The notes under the pieces: model-generated | The model's input: only the letters and a program-made list of their open reading frames with translations | Told to the model about the DNA's origin: nothing | Databases searched by the model: none | Assembly (NCBI RefSeq): GCF_029238675.1 | Contig: NZ_JAQWFR010000027.1 | Location: forward strand, 18,807 to 82,806 | Direction: 5' to 3' | Length of the DNA: 64,000 nucleotides | Origin: Oceanicoccus sp. | GTDB lineage: Bacteria > Pseudomonadota > Gammaproteobacteria > Pseudomonadales > Dasaniaceae | In this document: positions 29,364 through 39,289 of the stretch, piece by piece | Numbering within the stretch: position 1 is the stretch's first letter | Layout of the letters: every line of letters begins with the position of its first letter | Made by a program: the position numbers and the translations under genes

Positions 29364-30569
29364 ATGCCTAGCCGCAAACGCCCACTAGAGGGCATCCGTG
29401 TTATTGAATTGGGCCAGTTACTGGCAGGCCCCTTTACCGGCTCTATGCTGGCCTATTTTGGCGCTGAAGTGATTAAGGTTGAACCCCCCAAAGGCGGTGA
29501 CCCTATTCGAGGCTGGCGTGAAGTGCAAAACGGTACCTCATTGTGGTGGCATAGCCTGGGCCGTAATAAGAAATCTGTCGCCATTGATTTAAAAGCCGAG
29601 GAAGGTCGAGAGTTGGTGCGTCAGTTGATTGATACAGCTGATGTGTTAGTTGAAAACTTTCGTCCCGGTGTGATGGAAAAATGGGGACTTGGACCCGATG
29701 CCATCAAAAAGACTAACCCCGGTATTATCTACACTCGAATTTCCGGTTACGGGCAGGATGGCCCCAATTCAGTTAAGCCCGGTTATGCGTCGGTTTGTGA
29801 AGGCTACAGCGGCTTTCGTTATGTTAATGGCTTTGAAAATCAGGCCCCCGTTCGCCCTAATTTAAGTATTGGCGACACTATTGCCGCTATCCATGCTGCG
29901 CTGGGGGTCACCCTTGCGATTATTGAACGCAGCAATAATGAAAACAGTGAAGGGCAAGTGATTGATGTGGCCCTGTATGAGTCCATGTTTAACTTAATGG
30001 AAGCGGTGATTCCTGAATATGACGGCGCCGGTGTCATTCGCGAGCCATCAGGTACTACCGTCACCGGTATCGTACCGACTAATACCTACCGCTGTCGCGA
30101 TGCCAGGTATGTGGTCATTGGCGGTAACGGCGATGCTATTTTTAAACGCCTGATGATTGCTGCCGGCCACCCTGAAATGGCGGAAAATCCTGAAATGGCC
30201 GACAACGCTGGCCGCGTAATTCACGAAGTAGACATTGATAACGCTTTGGCTAAGTGGTGTTTGGATAATGATGCTAAAACCATTATTGATATTTTAGAGG
30301 CCGAGCGTGTACCCGTTGGCCCTATCTATAATGTCGAAGATATGATGAACGACGCGCACTATCAGGCGCGCGGGATGTTTGAGCAGGTTGAAATTGATGG
30401 CAAACCGCTGAAGATTCCGGCGATTTTACCGAAGTTAAAATCAACACCCGGAGCAACGACCTGGTCAGGGCCTCAGTTGGGCAGTCATAATGACGAAGTG
30501 CTGGGTGAGCTATTGGGCCTGAGCGACGAACAACTGGCCGAGCTTAAAAACAACCGTATTATTGCCTGA
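29364..30569 (+). CDS. CaiB/BaiF family CoA-transferase
   Basis: 401 residues of the class III CoA-transferase family. Features are GIRVIELGQLLAGPFTGSML, FGAEVIKVEPP, WHSLGRNKKSVAIDLK, VENFRPGVMEKWGLG and the active-site region DVALYESMFNLMEAV. Such enzymes move CoA between carboxylic acids (carnitine, bile acids, alpha-methylacyl, mesaconate and others); the acid here cannot be told. It follows slyD by 12 nt on the same strand, probably by chance of operon layout. Confidence 0.92.
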   Translation: MPSRKRPLEGIRVIELGQLLAGPFTGSMLAYFGAEVIKVEPPKGGDPIRGWREVQNGTSLWWHSLGRNKKSVAIDLKAEEGRELVRQLIDTADVLVENFRPGVMEKWGLGPDAIKKTNPGIIYTRISGYGQDGPNSVKPGYASVCEGYSGFRYVNGFENQAPVRPNLSIGDTIAAIHAALGVTLAIIERSNNENSEGQVIDVALYESMFNLMEAVIPEYDGAGVIREPSGTTVTGIVPTNTYRCRDARYVVIGGNGDAIFKRLMIAAGHPEMAENPEMADNAGRVIHEVDIDNALAKWCLDNDAKTIIDILEAERVPVGPIYNVEDMMNDAHYQARGMFEQVEIDGKPLKIPAILPKLKSTPGATTWSGPQLGSHNDEVLGELLGLSDEQLAELKNNRIIA

Positions 30570-30605
30570 TTAACTCAAACAGCACTCTAAGACTTACAAT
30601 AAGGA

Positions 30606-31826
30606 TTACAACAGGGAACGACCCTTGTTGGCCGCAATGCGCATGCGCAGCGCATTAAGCTTGATAAAGCCCTCGGCATCCTGCTGGTCATAGGCGCCGG
30701 CATCATCTTCAAAGGTCGCGATACTCTCATCAAATAGCGACTGATCAGAACGACGGCCAACCACGGTGACATTGCCCTTATACAGCTTCACGCGTACATC
30801 ACCGTTAACAAATTGCTGGGATTCATCAATCGCTGTCTGCAACATTTGACGCTCGGGCGCCCACCAATAACCGTTATAGACCAACTCAGCATATTTCGGC
30901 ATCAGGCTATCTTTTAAGTGAGCCACTTCACGGTCTAATGTAATCGACTCAATAGCGCGGTGGGCCGGCATCATAATGGTGCCCCCTGGAGTCTCATAGC
31001 AACCGCGGGACTTCATACCTACATAGCGGTTTTCTACAATATCCAAACGACCAATACCGTTAGCACCACCAACTTTGTTCAGGTACGCCAATACGGTAGC
31101 TGGTGACATTTCCTCACCGTCGATAGCGACAATATCACCACCGCGGTAGGTTAATTCAAGATAAGTGGGTGTGTCGGGGGCCTGTTCAGGAGACACACTC
31201 CAGCGCCACATATCATCTTCGGCTTCTGCCCATGGGTCTTCCAGAATACCGCCTTCATAGGAGATATGCAGTAGATTAGCATCCATTGAATAGGGTGATT
31301 TTTTCTTGCTACCGGCAAAATCAACGGGAATATCGCGCTCGGCACAGTAAGCCATTAAGGTCTCACGGGAGGTCAGGTCCCACTCGCGCCATGGCGCAAT
31401 CACTTGAATACCGGGCTTAAGGGCATAGGCACCCAACTCAAAACGCACCTGGTCATTACCTTTACCGGTGGCACCGTGGGAAATCGCATCGGCACCGGTT
31501 TCATTGGCAATCTCAATCAGGCGCTTGGCAATTAATGGGCGGGCAATGGAGGTGCCCAGCAGGTACTCGCCTTCATAGATGGTGTTGGCGCGAAACATAG
31601 GGAATACATAGTCGCGAACAAACTCTTCTTTCAGGTCATCAATATAGATTTCTTTAACACCCAAAGCCTCAGCCTTGGCGCGAGCTGGCTCAACTTCTTC
31701 GCCCTGGCCGATATCAGCGGTAAAGGTCACCACTTCGCAATTATAGGTATCTTGCAACCAACGGACGATAACGGAAGTATCCAGACCACCGGAATAGGCC
31801 AAAACGACTTTGTTGATATCAGACAT
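30606..31826 (-). CDS. argG: Argininosuccinate synthase
   Basis: About 406 residues from the ATG at 31826 ([19 protein letters not shown]), which has TGGAG upstream; the frame is open four codons further. The PP-loop motif [42 protein letters not shown] and [16 protein letters not shown] are conserved. It joins citrulline and aspartate in arginine synthesis. It lies next to motY, pyrC and rnt, as in Pseudomonas. Confidence 0.98.
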   Translation of the reverse strand: MSDINKVVLAYSGGLDTSVIVRWLQDTYNCEVVTFTADIGQGEEVEPARAKAEALGVKEIYIDDLKEEFVRDYVFPMFRANTIYEGEYLLGTSIARPLIAKRLIEIANETGADAISHGATGKGNDQVRFELGAYALKPGIQVIAPWREWDLTSRETLMAYCAERDIPVDFAGSKKKSPYSMDANLLHISYEGGILEDPWAEAEDDMWRWSVSPEQAPDTPTYLELTYRGGDIVAIDGEEMSPATVLAYLNKVGGANGIGRLDIVENRYVGMKSRGCYETPGGTIMMPAHRAIESITLDREVAHLKDSLMPKYAELVYNGYWWAPERQMLQTAIDESQQFVNGDVRVKLYKGNVTVVGRRSDQSLFDESIATFEDDAGAYDQQDAEGFIKLNALRMRIAANKGRSLL

Positions 31827-31948
31827 GAAAATCTCCACACAGGCTGTAAACCATGGTTCTAGGGGGTTTTGAGGGCGGGTATTCTACTGGGGTTTAGCGC
31901 AGAAGGCGAGAGGGTGACAGTCTTAATTATCAACTGCCACCGCACACG

Positions 31949-32050
31949 TCATTCCCGCGCACGCGGGAATCCAGTGCTGTCAATTTCCGCAGCCTGCCCT
32001 CGAGTGCTTTATGAGCATGCAGGCTGGATTCCCGCCTGCGCGGGAATGAC
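31949..32050. repeat. REP/dRS3-like inverted repeat pair
   Basis: Two copies of an ATTCCCGCG...CGCGGGAAT palindrome (31949-31974 and 32023-32050) face each other. Extended arms read GTCATTCCCGCG at the left end and CGCGGGAATGAC at the right end, with CCAG/CTGG inside. Similar ATTCCC-N-GGGAAT elements are widespread in proteobacterial intergenic DNA. The pair of about 102 bp sits between the argG promoter and the motY 3' end; it could be a mobile REP unit or a transcript-stabilising structure. Confidence 0.75.
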
Positions 32051-32064
32051 GGTTTGCGGCGAGC

Positions 32065-32937
32065 TTAAAGTCCGTCCCGCTCCAGACGGATGGTAACGCG
32101 GCGGTTAGCCGAGCGTTTTTTGGCATTGGCGTTACTGGCCACCGGATAGCGCTCACCATGGTAGCGGGTAGTAATAATGGCTTCATCTACCCCTTTGGCA
32201 ATCAAGTATTGGGTCACTGCCTCAGCCCGGCGCTTGGATAAATCCAGGTTATAAAGACGCCGGCCCGCATTGTCGGCATGACCATCAATAAAGAAACCGG
32301 TGATTGACGAGTCGGCCTTAACATACTGCACCACATGGTCCAGCTGGGTTTTCGAGGACTTGGTTAACTCATATTTGGCAGTGGGGAAGTGAATACGGGA
32401 ACGATTGATCTGGTCAAAATTAACCGGCAACAAAGCCGACAGGCAGCCCCGATACTGATCATAGGCTTTACGAAAGTTAACCGAGGACAAAAAGACTTCA
32501 GTCTGCTCATCTTCGGCATACCAGGAAGGACGGGAAAAAACCGGTGACATACCATTATACAATTCATTGAGTAGCTGATGGGTGCGTTTTTTACCCAGGG
32601 AGATTGAGGGCTTACCCGCACTAACTTTGACCACACCCATATCCAGGCCGCGGCGAGTTTCATCCCATACTGGCGCGGCAGAGACTAACCTCGCTTCTCC
32701 GGGCTTCATCGCCTTACGGGTGGAAGCCAAATAGAACTTCTGCTCTTCTCCGGCCCGATTAGCGAATACCGCATCACCAAAATAGGGTACCGGCTGCAAC
32801 ATTTTGCACTCGAAGGGGGAAAGCTCCAGCCTCCACTCGGCATGATTCATACCTGGCCCAAGGCGCACCGCCTGCACAGACAGTGTCAAACAGCCGATTA
32901 ACAACCCCAAAATAACCTGTAAATACCCACGACTCAT
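32065..32937 (-). CDS. motY: Sodium-type flagellar protein MotY
   Basis: 290 residues. A signal peptide (LQVILGLLIGCLTLSVQA) is followed by the MotY N-domain (HAEWRLELSPFECKMLQPVP; FGDAVFANRAGEEQKFYL) and a C-terminal OmpA-like peptidoglycan-binding domain (FFIDGHADNAGRRLYNLDLS; SKRRAEAVTQYLIAKGV; NANAKKRSANRRVTIRLE). MotY forms the T-ring that anchors stators of polar flagella in Vibrio and Pseudomonas, so the organism is probably polarly flagellated. AGGAG precedes the start. Confidence 0.9.
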   Translation of the reverse strand: MSRGYLQVILGLLIGCLTLSVQAVRLGPGMNHAEWRLELSPFECKMLQPVPYFGDAVFANRAGEEQKFYLASTRKAMKPGEARLVSAAPVWDETRRGLDMGVVKVSAGKPSISLGKKRTHQLLNELYNGMSPVFSRPSWYAEDEQTEVFLSSVNFRKAYDQYRGCLSALLPVNFDQINRSRIHFPTAKYELTKSSKTQLDHVVQYVKADSSITGFFIDGHADNAGRRLYNLDLSKRRAEAVTQYLIAKGVDEAIITTRYHGERYPVASNANAKKRSANRRVTIRLERDGL

Positions 32938-33077
32938 AGCAATCTCCTACTACTTTTCTTCTATTATCAGGCCCTTATCGGCAAATCAGCCAATTTCTTT
33001 AAACCCGGCCTCGAATCCGGTAGCATGCACGCTCAAAGGCCATTGGCCGACACTCCCTGTATTGAAAGAAGTGATCC

Positions 33078-34124
33078 ATGACATCAGCCCCAACAGAACT
33101 CACCCTGACCCGCCCGGACGACTGGCACGTTCACCTGCGAGATGAACAAGCACTTAGACACACTGTACCGGCCATGGCTCGGTACTTTGGCCGCACTATT
33201 GTCATGCCTAACCTGGCACCCCCTGTCAGTAATGGAGCGCAGGCCAGTGCCTATCGCGAGCGGATTATGCAGGCCCAGCAAGATTGCCCCCGTCAGGTAG
33301 AACCCCTGATGGTGATTTATTTAACCGATAACACCACCGCTGAAGATATTCGCCAGGCCAAAGCGGCGGGTGTTGTGGCCTGCAAACTTTACCCTGCCGG
33401 TGCCACCACCAACTCTGACTCTGGCGTTACCGATATCAATAAGATTTACCCCGCACTGGAAGCCATGCAGCAGGAAGGCCTGCGGTTTTTATTGCACGGC
33501 GAGGTGACAGACCACGAGATTGATATCTTCGATCGTGAAAAAGTCTTTATTGATCGCTCACTGCGACAGCTCGCTAAAGACTTCCCCGAATTACCTATGG
33601 TGCTGGAACATATCACCACCAAAGACGCGGCACAGTTTGTAGCTGAGGCTGGCCAGAATGTAGCTGCCACCATCACCGCGCATCACCTGCTGTATAACCG
33701 CAACGACATGCTGGCGGGCGGTATTCGCCCGCACTATTACTGCCTGCCTATTTTGAAACGCAATATTCACCAGCAGGCCCTGATAGACGCCGCGACCAGC
33801 GGCAGTAACAAGTTTTTCCTGGGCACGGATTCTGCGCCCCATACCCAGAACAATAAAGAAACCAGTTGCGGTTGTGCCGGTAGCTATACTGCCCACGCCG
33901 CTATTGAGCTGTATGCCCAGGCTTTTGAGCAAGCTGGTGCACTGGACAAGCTGGAACAATTTGCCAGCCATAATGGCCCCGACTTTTATGGTATGGAAAG
34001 AAACAAAGATACTATTACATTAAAAAAATCTGCCTGGCAGGTCGCCGAACGTTTACCGCTGGGCGACTCACACGTTATCCCACTTTGCGCCGGCGAAACA
34101 CTGCAATGGCAAGTTGTCGCCTAG
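33078..34124 (+). CDS. pyrC: Dihydroorotase (PyrC)
   Basis: 348 residues, class II (E. coli-like) dihydroorotase. Zinc ligands are in DWHVHLRD, the carbamylated Lys in [18 protein letters not shown], His in FLLHGEVTD and LEHITTKDA, and the catalytic Asp in LGTDSAPH. It closes carbamoyl-aspartate to dihydroorotate in pyrimidine synthesis. It is followed 13 nt later by rnt. Confidence 0.98.
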   Translation: MTSAPTELTLTRPDDWHVHLRDEQALRHTVPAMARYFGRTIVMPNLAPPVSNGAQASAYRERIMQAQQDCPRQVEPLMVIYLTDNTTAEDIRQAKAAGVVACKLYPAGATTNSDSGVTDINKIYPALEAMQQEGLRFLLHGEVTDHEIDIFDREKVFIDRSLRQLAKDFPELPMVLEHITTKDAAQFVAEAGQNVAATITAHHLLYNRNDMLAGGIRPHYYCLPILKRNIHQQALIDAATSGSNKFFLGTDSAPHTQNNKETSCGCAGSYTAHAAIELYAQAFEQAGALDKLEQFASHNGPDFYGMERNKDTITLKKSAWQVAERLPLGDSHVIPLCAGETLQWQVVA

Positions 34125-34137
34125 CTAAGGAATATAT

Positions 34138-34791
34138 GTGAACGACGAACAGTTTAACGAAGAAGAACTTCACCCACTATCGAAACGGTTTCGCGGTTTT
34201 TTACCCGTGGTGATCGATGTGGAAACCGGCGGCTTTGATTGCCAGACCGATGGTTTACTGGAAATTGCAGCCACCACTGTGACCATGGACGACCGGGGCG
34301 ATCTTAAACCGGATAAAACCTTTGTCTTTAATGTGGTGCCTTTTGAAGGGGCTAATCTCGACCCGGCGGCGCTGGAGTTTACCGGTATTGATCCTCACCA
34401 TCCCTTTCGCGAAGCCGACCCGGAAGAAACGGTTTTTACCGAGTTACTGCAGGCTATCAGAAAACAGGTCAAAGCCCATGATTGTACCCGTGCGGTACTG
34501 GTGGGCCACAACGCTCACTTTGACCACGGTTTTGTGATGGCGGCGGTAGAGCGCTGCCAGATTAAGCGCAATCCATTTCACCCCTTTTCGGTATTTGATA
34601 CTGCGACGCTGGCGGGCCTGGCCTTTGGGCAAACGGTTTTAGCTAAAGCCTGCCAAACAGCGGAAATCGCTTTTGATAATGCCGAGGCACATTCGGCGGC
34701 CTACGACACAGAAAAAACTGCGGAATTATTTTGCCTGATTGTTAATCGCTGGAAGGACCTTGGTGGTTTTCCTACTCCAACATCGGATTAG
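34138..34791 (+). CDS. rnt: Ribonuclease T
   Basis: 217 residues of the DEDD exonuclease family: [12 protein letters not shown] (DxE), [12 protein letters not shown] (second Asp), and [15 protein letters not shown] (His and last Asp). RNase T trims the 3' ends of tRNAs and stable RNAs. The start is a GTG at 34138; the overlapping ATG is followed at once by a stop. The stop overlaps the convergent sensor-kinase stop by 4 nt. Confidence 0.97.
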   Translation: MNDEQFNEEELHPLSKRFRGFLPVVIDVETGGFDCQTDGLLEIAATTVTMDDRGDLKPDKTFVFNVVPFEGANLDPAALEFTGIDPHHPFREADPEETVFTELLQAIRKQVKAHDCTRAVLVGHNAHFDHGFVMAAVERCQIKRNPFHPFSVFDTATLAGLAFGQTVLAKACQTAEIAFDNAEAHSAAYDTEKTAELFCLIVNRWKDLGGFPTPTSD

Positions 34792-36341
34792 GTAATCGCC
34801 AAACTAAAGTAAAAACTGGCGCCACCTTTTGGATTATGCTCAAAACCAATGGTCCCGCCCTGAGCCTGGATAATTGACTGGCAGATTGATAAACCAATGC
34901 CCATGCCATTGGTTTTTGTTGTATAGAAAGGGTTAAACACCTGATCTTCTTTACCCTCTGCAATCCCAACGCCATGATCAATAACACGGATAAAGACCGC
35001 ATTGCCTTGCCGCTCGGTTTTTACCATTACGCCCTGGGCGGAGCTATTAGCCATTGCCGTTGCCTCCATGGCATTGCGAATTAAATTCAGGGTCACCTGT
35101 TGAATTTGCACCACATCCAAATGCAAGGCTGGTAAGTCCAACTGCGGCTCAAAATGCACGCTCACATCATTGATGCGTGAATCGACCTCAGCCAGGACTA
35201 TCACCTCCATGACCATCTCATTAACATCGACCTCCGATAGCACACCGTTGGGTTTTTTTACATAGCTGCGCATTCTGTGGATCACTTCAGAGGCACGCTC
35301 AGACTGAACATTCAATTTGTCCAGTAACTCGGCAAGTTGCTGGTGCTGGAAATTCTCACGCTCCAATAGACGCCGGGCAACCCTGGAATAATTGGAAATC
35401 GCCGTCAGCGGCTGGTTGACCTCATGGGCAATACCCGCAGCCATTGCCCCGGTAGTATTTAACCGCTCCATATGGGCAATATTCTGGCGCTGGGACTCCA
35501 GCTCCTGGCGGGCAATACGCAGCGCTTCTTCACTGTCTAACCATTCACTGATATCACGAAAGACAACAACCGCCCCGCCCTCGGCCCTGGGTGTTGAGGT
35601 GATGGCTATGGGTAAAAAGGTATTGTCTCGCCGCCTGATTAGCTTCATATCACTATGGGCTGACTGCCCCATACGGTAGCTAAGATAAGGCAGTGTTTCA
35701 TGCTCCTGCATCTTAACAGTCTCATCCACTTCAAACAGCCTGAGTGCAGTTAGCTGTTCTCCCAGGCAGTCGGCCACGGCCCAGCCACAAATAACCATCG
35801 CCGAGGGGTTTAGCATAGTAATACGGCCATCTTTGTCGAGGCCGATAATCCCTTCACTGACCGCATTGAATATTTGGTGATTTTCAGATTCCAGCTCAAA
35901 ATTTCTTCTGGCTAACTGGCGCTCAAGACGGTGAATTTTTATATGGTTGCGAACACGGGCAACCACTTCATCCGCCTGGAAGGGTTTGGAAATATAGTCC
36001 ACGCCGCCCACAGCAAAGGCTTTAACTTTGGCGCTACTAATTTCCAGTGCCGAAAGAAATATAATGGCGATATCGGCAGTATCGGGGTTGTTTTTCAGTA
36101 TTTCACAGACCTCATAGCCATCTATACCCGGCATCATAATATCGAGCAGGATCAACGAGGGTTTAGTTTGTTGAGCGATCTGTACCGCTGTTTCTCCATC
36201 CTCGGCGGTCAGTAATTTATAACCACCATTAGACAGTGTCTTATAAAGGATTTTCAGGTTGACAGGATTATCATCGACCAGCAGCACATGCTCCAATACA
36301 CCTTTTTCTTGCTCTGCCTGTGGTATGGATAAATCACTCAT
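34788..36341 (-). CDS. Response-regulator/PAS/histidine-kinase hybrid (FixL-like, soluble)
   Basis: About 517 residues from the ATG at 36341; the frame is open 14 codons further with a GTG. Order: receiver domain (residues ~15-135, Asp in [16 protein letters not shown]), PAS domain (~155-260), coiled coil ([16 protein letters not shown]), HisKA with [20 protein letters not shown], and HATPase with [11 protein letters not shown] and [12 protein letters not shown]. There are no membrane segments, so it senses cytoplasmic signals or another kinase through its receiver. The HEVNQPL type is the FixL/DctB class. The gene is divergent from a FixJ-type regulator gene, the probable partner. Confidence 0.9.
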   Translation of the reverse strand: MSDLSIPQAEQEKGVLEHVLLVDDNPVNLKILYKTLSNGGYKLLTAEDGETAVQIAQQTKPSLILLDIMMPGIDGYEVCEILKNNPDTADIAIIFLSALEISSAKVKAFAVGGVDYISKPFQADEVVARVRNHIKIHRLERQLARRNFELESENHQIFNAVSEGIIGLDKDGRITMLNPSAMVICGWAVADCLGEQLTALRLFEVDETVKMQEHETLPYLSYRMGQSAHSDMKLIRRRDNTFLPIAITSTPRAEGGAVVVFRDISEWLDSEEALRIARQELESQRQNIAHMERLNTTGAMAAGIAHEVNQPLTAISNYSRVARRLLERENFQHQQLAELLDKLNVQSERASEVIHRMRSYVKKPNGVLSEVDVNEMVMEVIVLAEVDSRINDVSVHFEPQLDLPALHLDVVQIQQVTLNLIRNAMEATAMANSSAQGVMVKTERQGNAVFIRVIDHGVGIAEGKEDQVFNPFYTTKTNGMGIGLSICQSIIQAQGGTIGFEHNPKGGASFYFSLAIT

Positions 36342-36511
36342 AGTGGAATAAAGCCCTTGCCTTGTCAGCGATGCTGAAAGCACCGCTATAGTTATTAGAT
36401 TAGCATCAGCAACACGGGCATATCTATAAATACATCGATAAGGCTTTACTGAAGCGACAAAATGCCATATAAATCAATGATAACCAATAATAAATTGCTG
36501 GAGCATTCAAG

Positions 36512-37141
36512 ATGGATATAGCTGCATGTGTTCATGTCGTCGAGGATGACGATGCCGTTCGGGACTCACTTCAAATGATGCTGGAGTCCATTGGCTACCG
36601 GGTTCAGGCTTTTGCAAGTGCCGACAGTTTTCTGGATGCTTACTCCCAGGATATGGCCGGTTGTATTGTGCTGGACATCCGTATGCCCGGCATGAACGGC
36701 ATGGAATTACACCGCAAGCTTAACGAGATTAACTCCATCCTACCGATTATTTTTGTAACCGGACACGGTGATGTACCGATGGCAGTAGAAGCCATGCAAC
36801 AAGGTGCTTTGGACTTTGTCCAAAAACCCTATCGCGAGCAGGAGCTGCTGGACAAAATCAGCCAGGCTATGACCCTCGACCAGGAGAACCGCGATAGCCT
36901 GCAACAAAAACAAGTCATCTTTGCCGGCATCAATGAACTAACAGCGCGGGAAGGCGATGTAATGCGACAGATGGTGGAGGGCAAGGCGAATAAGGTTATC
37001 GCTATTGAACTGAATATCAGCCAGCGGACGGTAGAAATTCATCGCGCCCGGGTAATGGAAAAGCTGAACGCCAACTCACTGGCCCATTTGGTGAGAATGT
37101 ATTTATCTGTCGAAGCTGAGATAAATAGCCAGCACGCCTGA
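36512..37141 (+). CDS. FixJ/NarL-type response regulator
   Basis: 209 residues. The receiver has Asp in CIVLDIRMPGMNGMEL, VEDDDAVRDS at the N-terminus, the TGHGDVPMAVEAMQQGA helix typical of FixJ/TtrR and Lys in FVQKPYRE. The LuxR-type helix-turn-helix is ELTAREGDVMRQMVEGK to SQRTVEIHRARVMEKL. It lies divergent from the FixL-like kinase, so the two form a system. The signal is unknown; similar pairs control aerobic/anaerobic or dicarboxylate genes. Confidence 0.92.
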   Translation: MDIAACVHVVEDDDAVRDSLQMMLESIGYRVQAFASADSFLDAYSQDMAGCIVLDIRMPGMNGMELHRKLNEINSILPIIFVTGHGDVPMAVEAMQQGALDFVQKPYREQELLDKISQAMTLDQENRDSLQQKQVIFAGINELTAREGDVMRQMVEGKANKVIAIELNISQRTVEIHRARVMEKLNANSLAHLVRMYLSVEAEINSQHA

Positions 37142-37150
37142 AATCTTTGC

Positions 37151-39265
37151 TTAAGCCACGGTACGCTTAAACGGCGGCAGGGAATTTAACATCGCCTGGC
37201 CGTAACGCTTACTAACCACTCGGCGGTCTAACAAAGTCACTCTGCCGCTATCGGTTTCTGTTCTCAATAAACGGCCACTGGCCTGCACTAGTTTAAGTGC
37301 GGCATCCGGCACGGTTATATCCATAAACGGATTGCCGCCACGACTTTCAATCCACTCCGCCAATGCCGACTCGACAGGTTGGTCTGGCACTGCAAAAGGG
37401 ATTTTGGCAATCACCACATGGGTGCAATACAAACCGGGTAAGTCAACACCCTCGGCAAAACTGGCCAAGCCAAAAATCACACTGCCATCACCGGCATCCA
37501 CTGCTTCTTTATGCATTCTTAGCACTTCGTGTTTGGGATAATGCCCCTGCATAATAATGCGCTGCTGCCACTCTAAAGTAATTCCTTCAAACACCTGCTC
37601 CATTTGGCGGCGGGAAGCAAATAGCACCAGACTACCCTGTTTGCTATTTAATAGTTCCGGCAGCATATCGATAAGCGCTTCAGTATGGGCCTCTGCATCG
37701 GAAGGTTCACAGGGCATTTGCGGCACCACTAATTCACCGGCCTCAGCAAAATTAAACGGACTGGGCACCACGGCATAATTGGTTTGCTCCGGCGTGCCGG
37801 CACGCATCTTAAAACGATCAAAACCACCCAGTGCAGTTAAGGTTGCGGAGGTAATAACCGCGCCGTAACAGCGGTTCCATAAATACTGGGATAAAGTGTT
37901 CGCCGCCAAAATCGGGCTGGTGGAAACTTCAAAATCCAGATTGCCACCGGCGCCCTCTACCACCGCAATCCAGCGACCGCGTGGCGGGTCTTCCACAGTA
38001 TTGGCATGGCTGTAATCAGACCATAAAGAGTAGTTACCCTCGGCACGGCCACGCAACATCGACAGGGGTGGAAACCAGGCTTCGGCGATGGTTTTAGGAA
38101 TCGCATGCTCGGCATCTTCCATCGCCTCTTCCAATAATTTACAGCAGCCGTCCAATGCATCCTGCATACCGCGAAATTGCATGACCAACTCAGTGGCCTG
38201 CGCTCTTAACACATCCGGCACCAAACCCTGTTCAAAACGATGGGTAGGAATAGAACCACGACGACCAGGCTCAACACTGACCATGGATTCCAAACTATTA
38301 AACAGCATACCCATATGCTGTTTAAGCGTTTCCATAATCGGCGGCAGGGCCTGCAGGTGTCGCCCAATACCGGCAGCATTACCCAACTGCGGCGCCGCTT
38401 TGGCCAGCACTTTAATACCCTGGTCTAACCAGCGCTCGGTTGAACGCACGCGGCTAAATTGTGAAAAATGGTTAATCGCCTTATCCGGCAAGTGATGGCC
38501 TTCATCAAAAATAAAAATACAATCTTCAGGGTCGGGCAAAATGGCGCCACCGCCCAAAGCTAAATCTGCCAATACCAAATCGTGATTGGTGACAATCACA
38601 TCAACGCTGCCTAACTGCTCGCGCCCTTTATAAAAACAGCACTGACTAATATTGGCGCAGCGACGACCCGTGCACTGAGCATGATCAGTAGTGACCCTGG
38701 ACCAGGTTGGCACATCCAATTCCTGCGACCAGGCATCGCGGTCACCATCCCAGTCACCCGCCCCTAGTGCGGTCAGCATATCCTGATAAACATTCAATGT
38801 TTGCGTATCCACCTGCGCCTGTTGTTCGTCGGGATAAAGCGCCATAGCTTCACTGTTAGCGTTGCTATCTTGCAACACCGCATCCAGTTTAGACAGGCAT
38901 AAATAACGCCCACGACCTTTAGCCAGGGCGAAATTAAATGACAGATCACTGTGACGTAAAATATCGGGCAGGTCTTTATGAATAATCTGTTCTTGCAGGG
39001 CAACGGTTGCGGTAGAGATGACCAGAGTTTTCTCCAAAGCTTGGGCAATGGGTACCGCAGCTACGGTATAAGCGATGGTTTTGCCCGTACCCGTTCCCGC
39101 CTCTACGACGCAGACTGGCGTATCTTGCTGGTCATTTTTTGCTGTGAGCGTGCGCGCCACTTCGGCGATCATTAAACGCTGGCCATAGCGGGCTTTTAAC
39201 TCTTTGCTATCCAGCAAGGAGGTATAAGCCGATTGGATGGATTCTTTTATGGTGTCAGTTAACAT
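37151..39265 (-). CDS. dinG: ATP-dependent DNA helicase DinG-like
   Basis: About 704 residues from the ATG at 39265; a TTG at 39274 is also in frame. Walker A is VVEAGTGTGKTIAYTVAA. The four iron-sulfur cysteines fall in CTGRRCANISQCCFYK. DEGH (Walker B) is in IFIFDEGHHLPD. The C-terminal helicase part has VLFASRRQMEQVF, FGLASFAEGVDLPG and VQASGRLLRTETDSG. DinG unwinds R-loops and G-quadruplexes and belongs to the SOS-linked XPD family. Confidence 0.93.
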   Translation of the reverse strand: MLTDTIKESIQSAYTSLLDSKELKARYGQRLMIAEVARTLTAKNDQQDTPVCVVEAGTGTGKTIAYTVAAVPIAQALEKTLVISTATVALQEQIIHKDLPDILRHSDLSFNFALAKGRGRYLCLSKLDAVLQDSNANSEAMALYPDEQQAQVDTQTLNVYQDMLTALGAGDWDGDRDAWSQELDVPTWSRVTTDHAQCTGRRCANISQCCFYKGREQLGSVDVIVTNHDLVLADLALGGGAILPDPEDCIFIFDEGHHLPDKAINHFSQFSRVRSTERWLDQGIKVLAKAAPQLGNAAGIGRHLQALPPIMETLKQHMGMLFNSLESMVSVEPGRRGSIPTHRFEQGLVPDVLRAQATELVMQFRGMQDALDGCCKLLEEAMEDAEHAIPKTIAEAWFPPLSMLRGRAEGNYSLWSDYSHANTVEDPPRGRWIAVVEGAGGNLDFEVSTSPILAANTLSQYLWNRCYGAVITSATLTALGGFDRFKMRAGTPEQTNYAVVPSPFNFAEAGELVVPQMPCEPSDAEAHTEALIDMLPELLNSKQGSLVLFASRRQMEQVFEGITLEWQQRIIMQGHYPKHEVLRMHKEAVDAGDGSVIFGLASFAEGVDLPGLYCTHVVIAKIPFAVPDQPVESALAEWIESRGGNPFMDITVPDAALKLVQASGRLLRTETDSGRVTLLDRRVVSKRYGQAMLNSLPPFKRTVA

Positions 39266-39289
39266 GCAGCACAACTATCATGAAAAAGA

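Noticed and set aside
31869..32186. Two overlapping frames (75 and 68 codons) around the argG-motY gap
   Set aside because: They run through the palindromic REP-like repeat, and their residues come mostly from the repeat arms.
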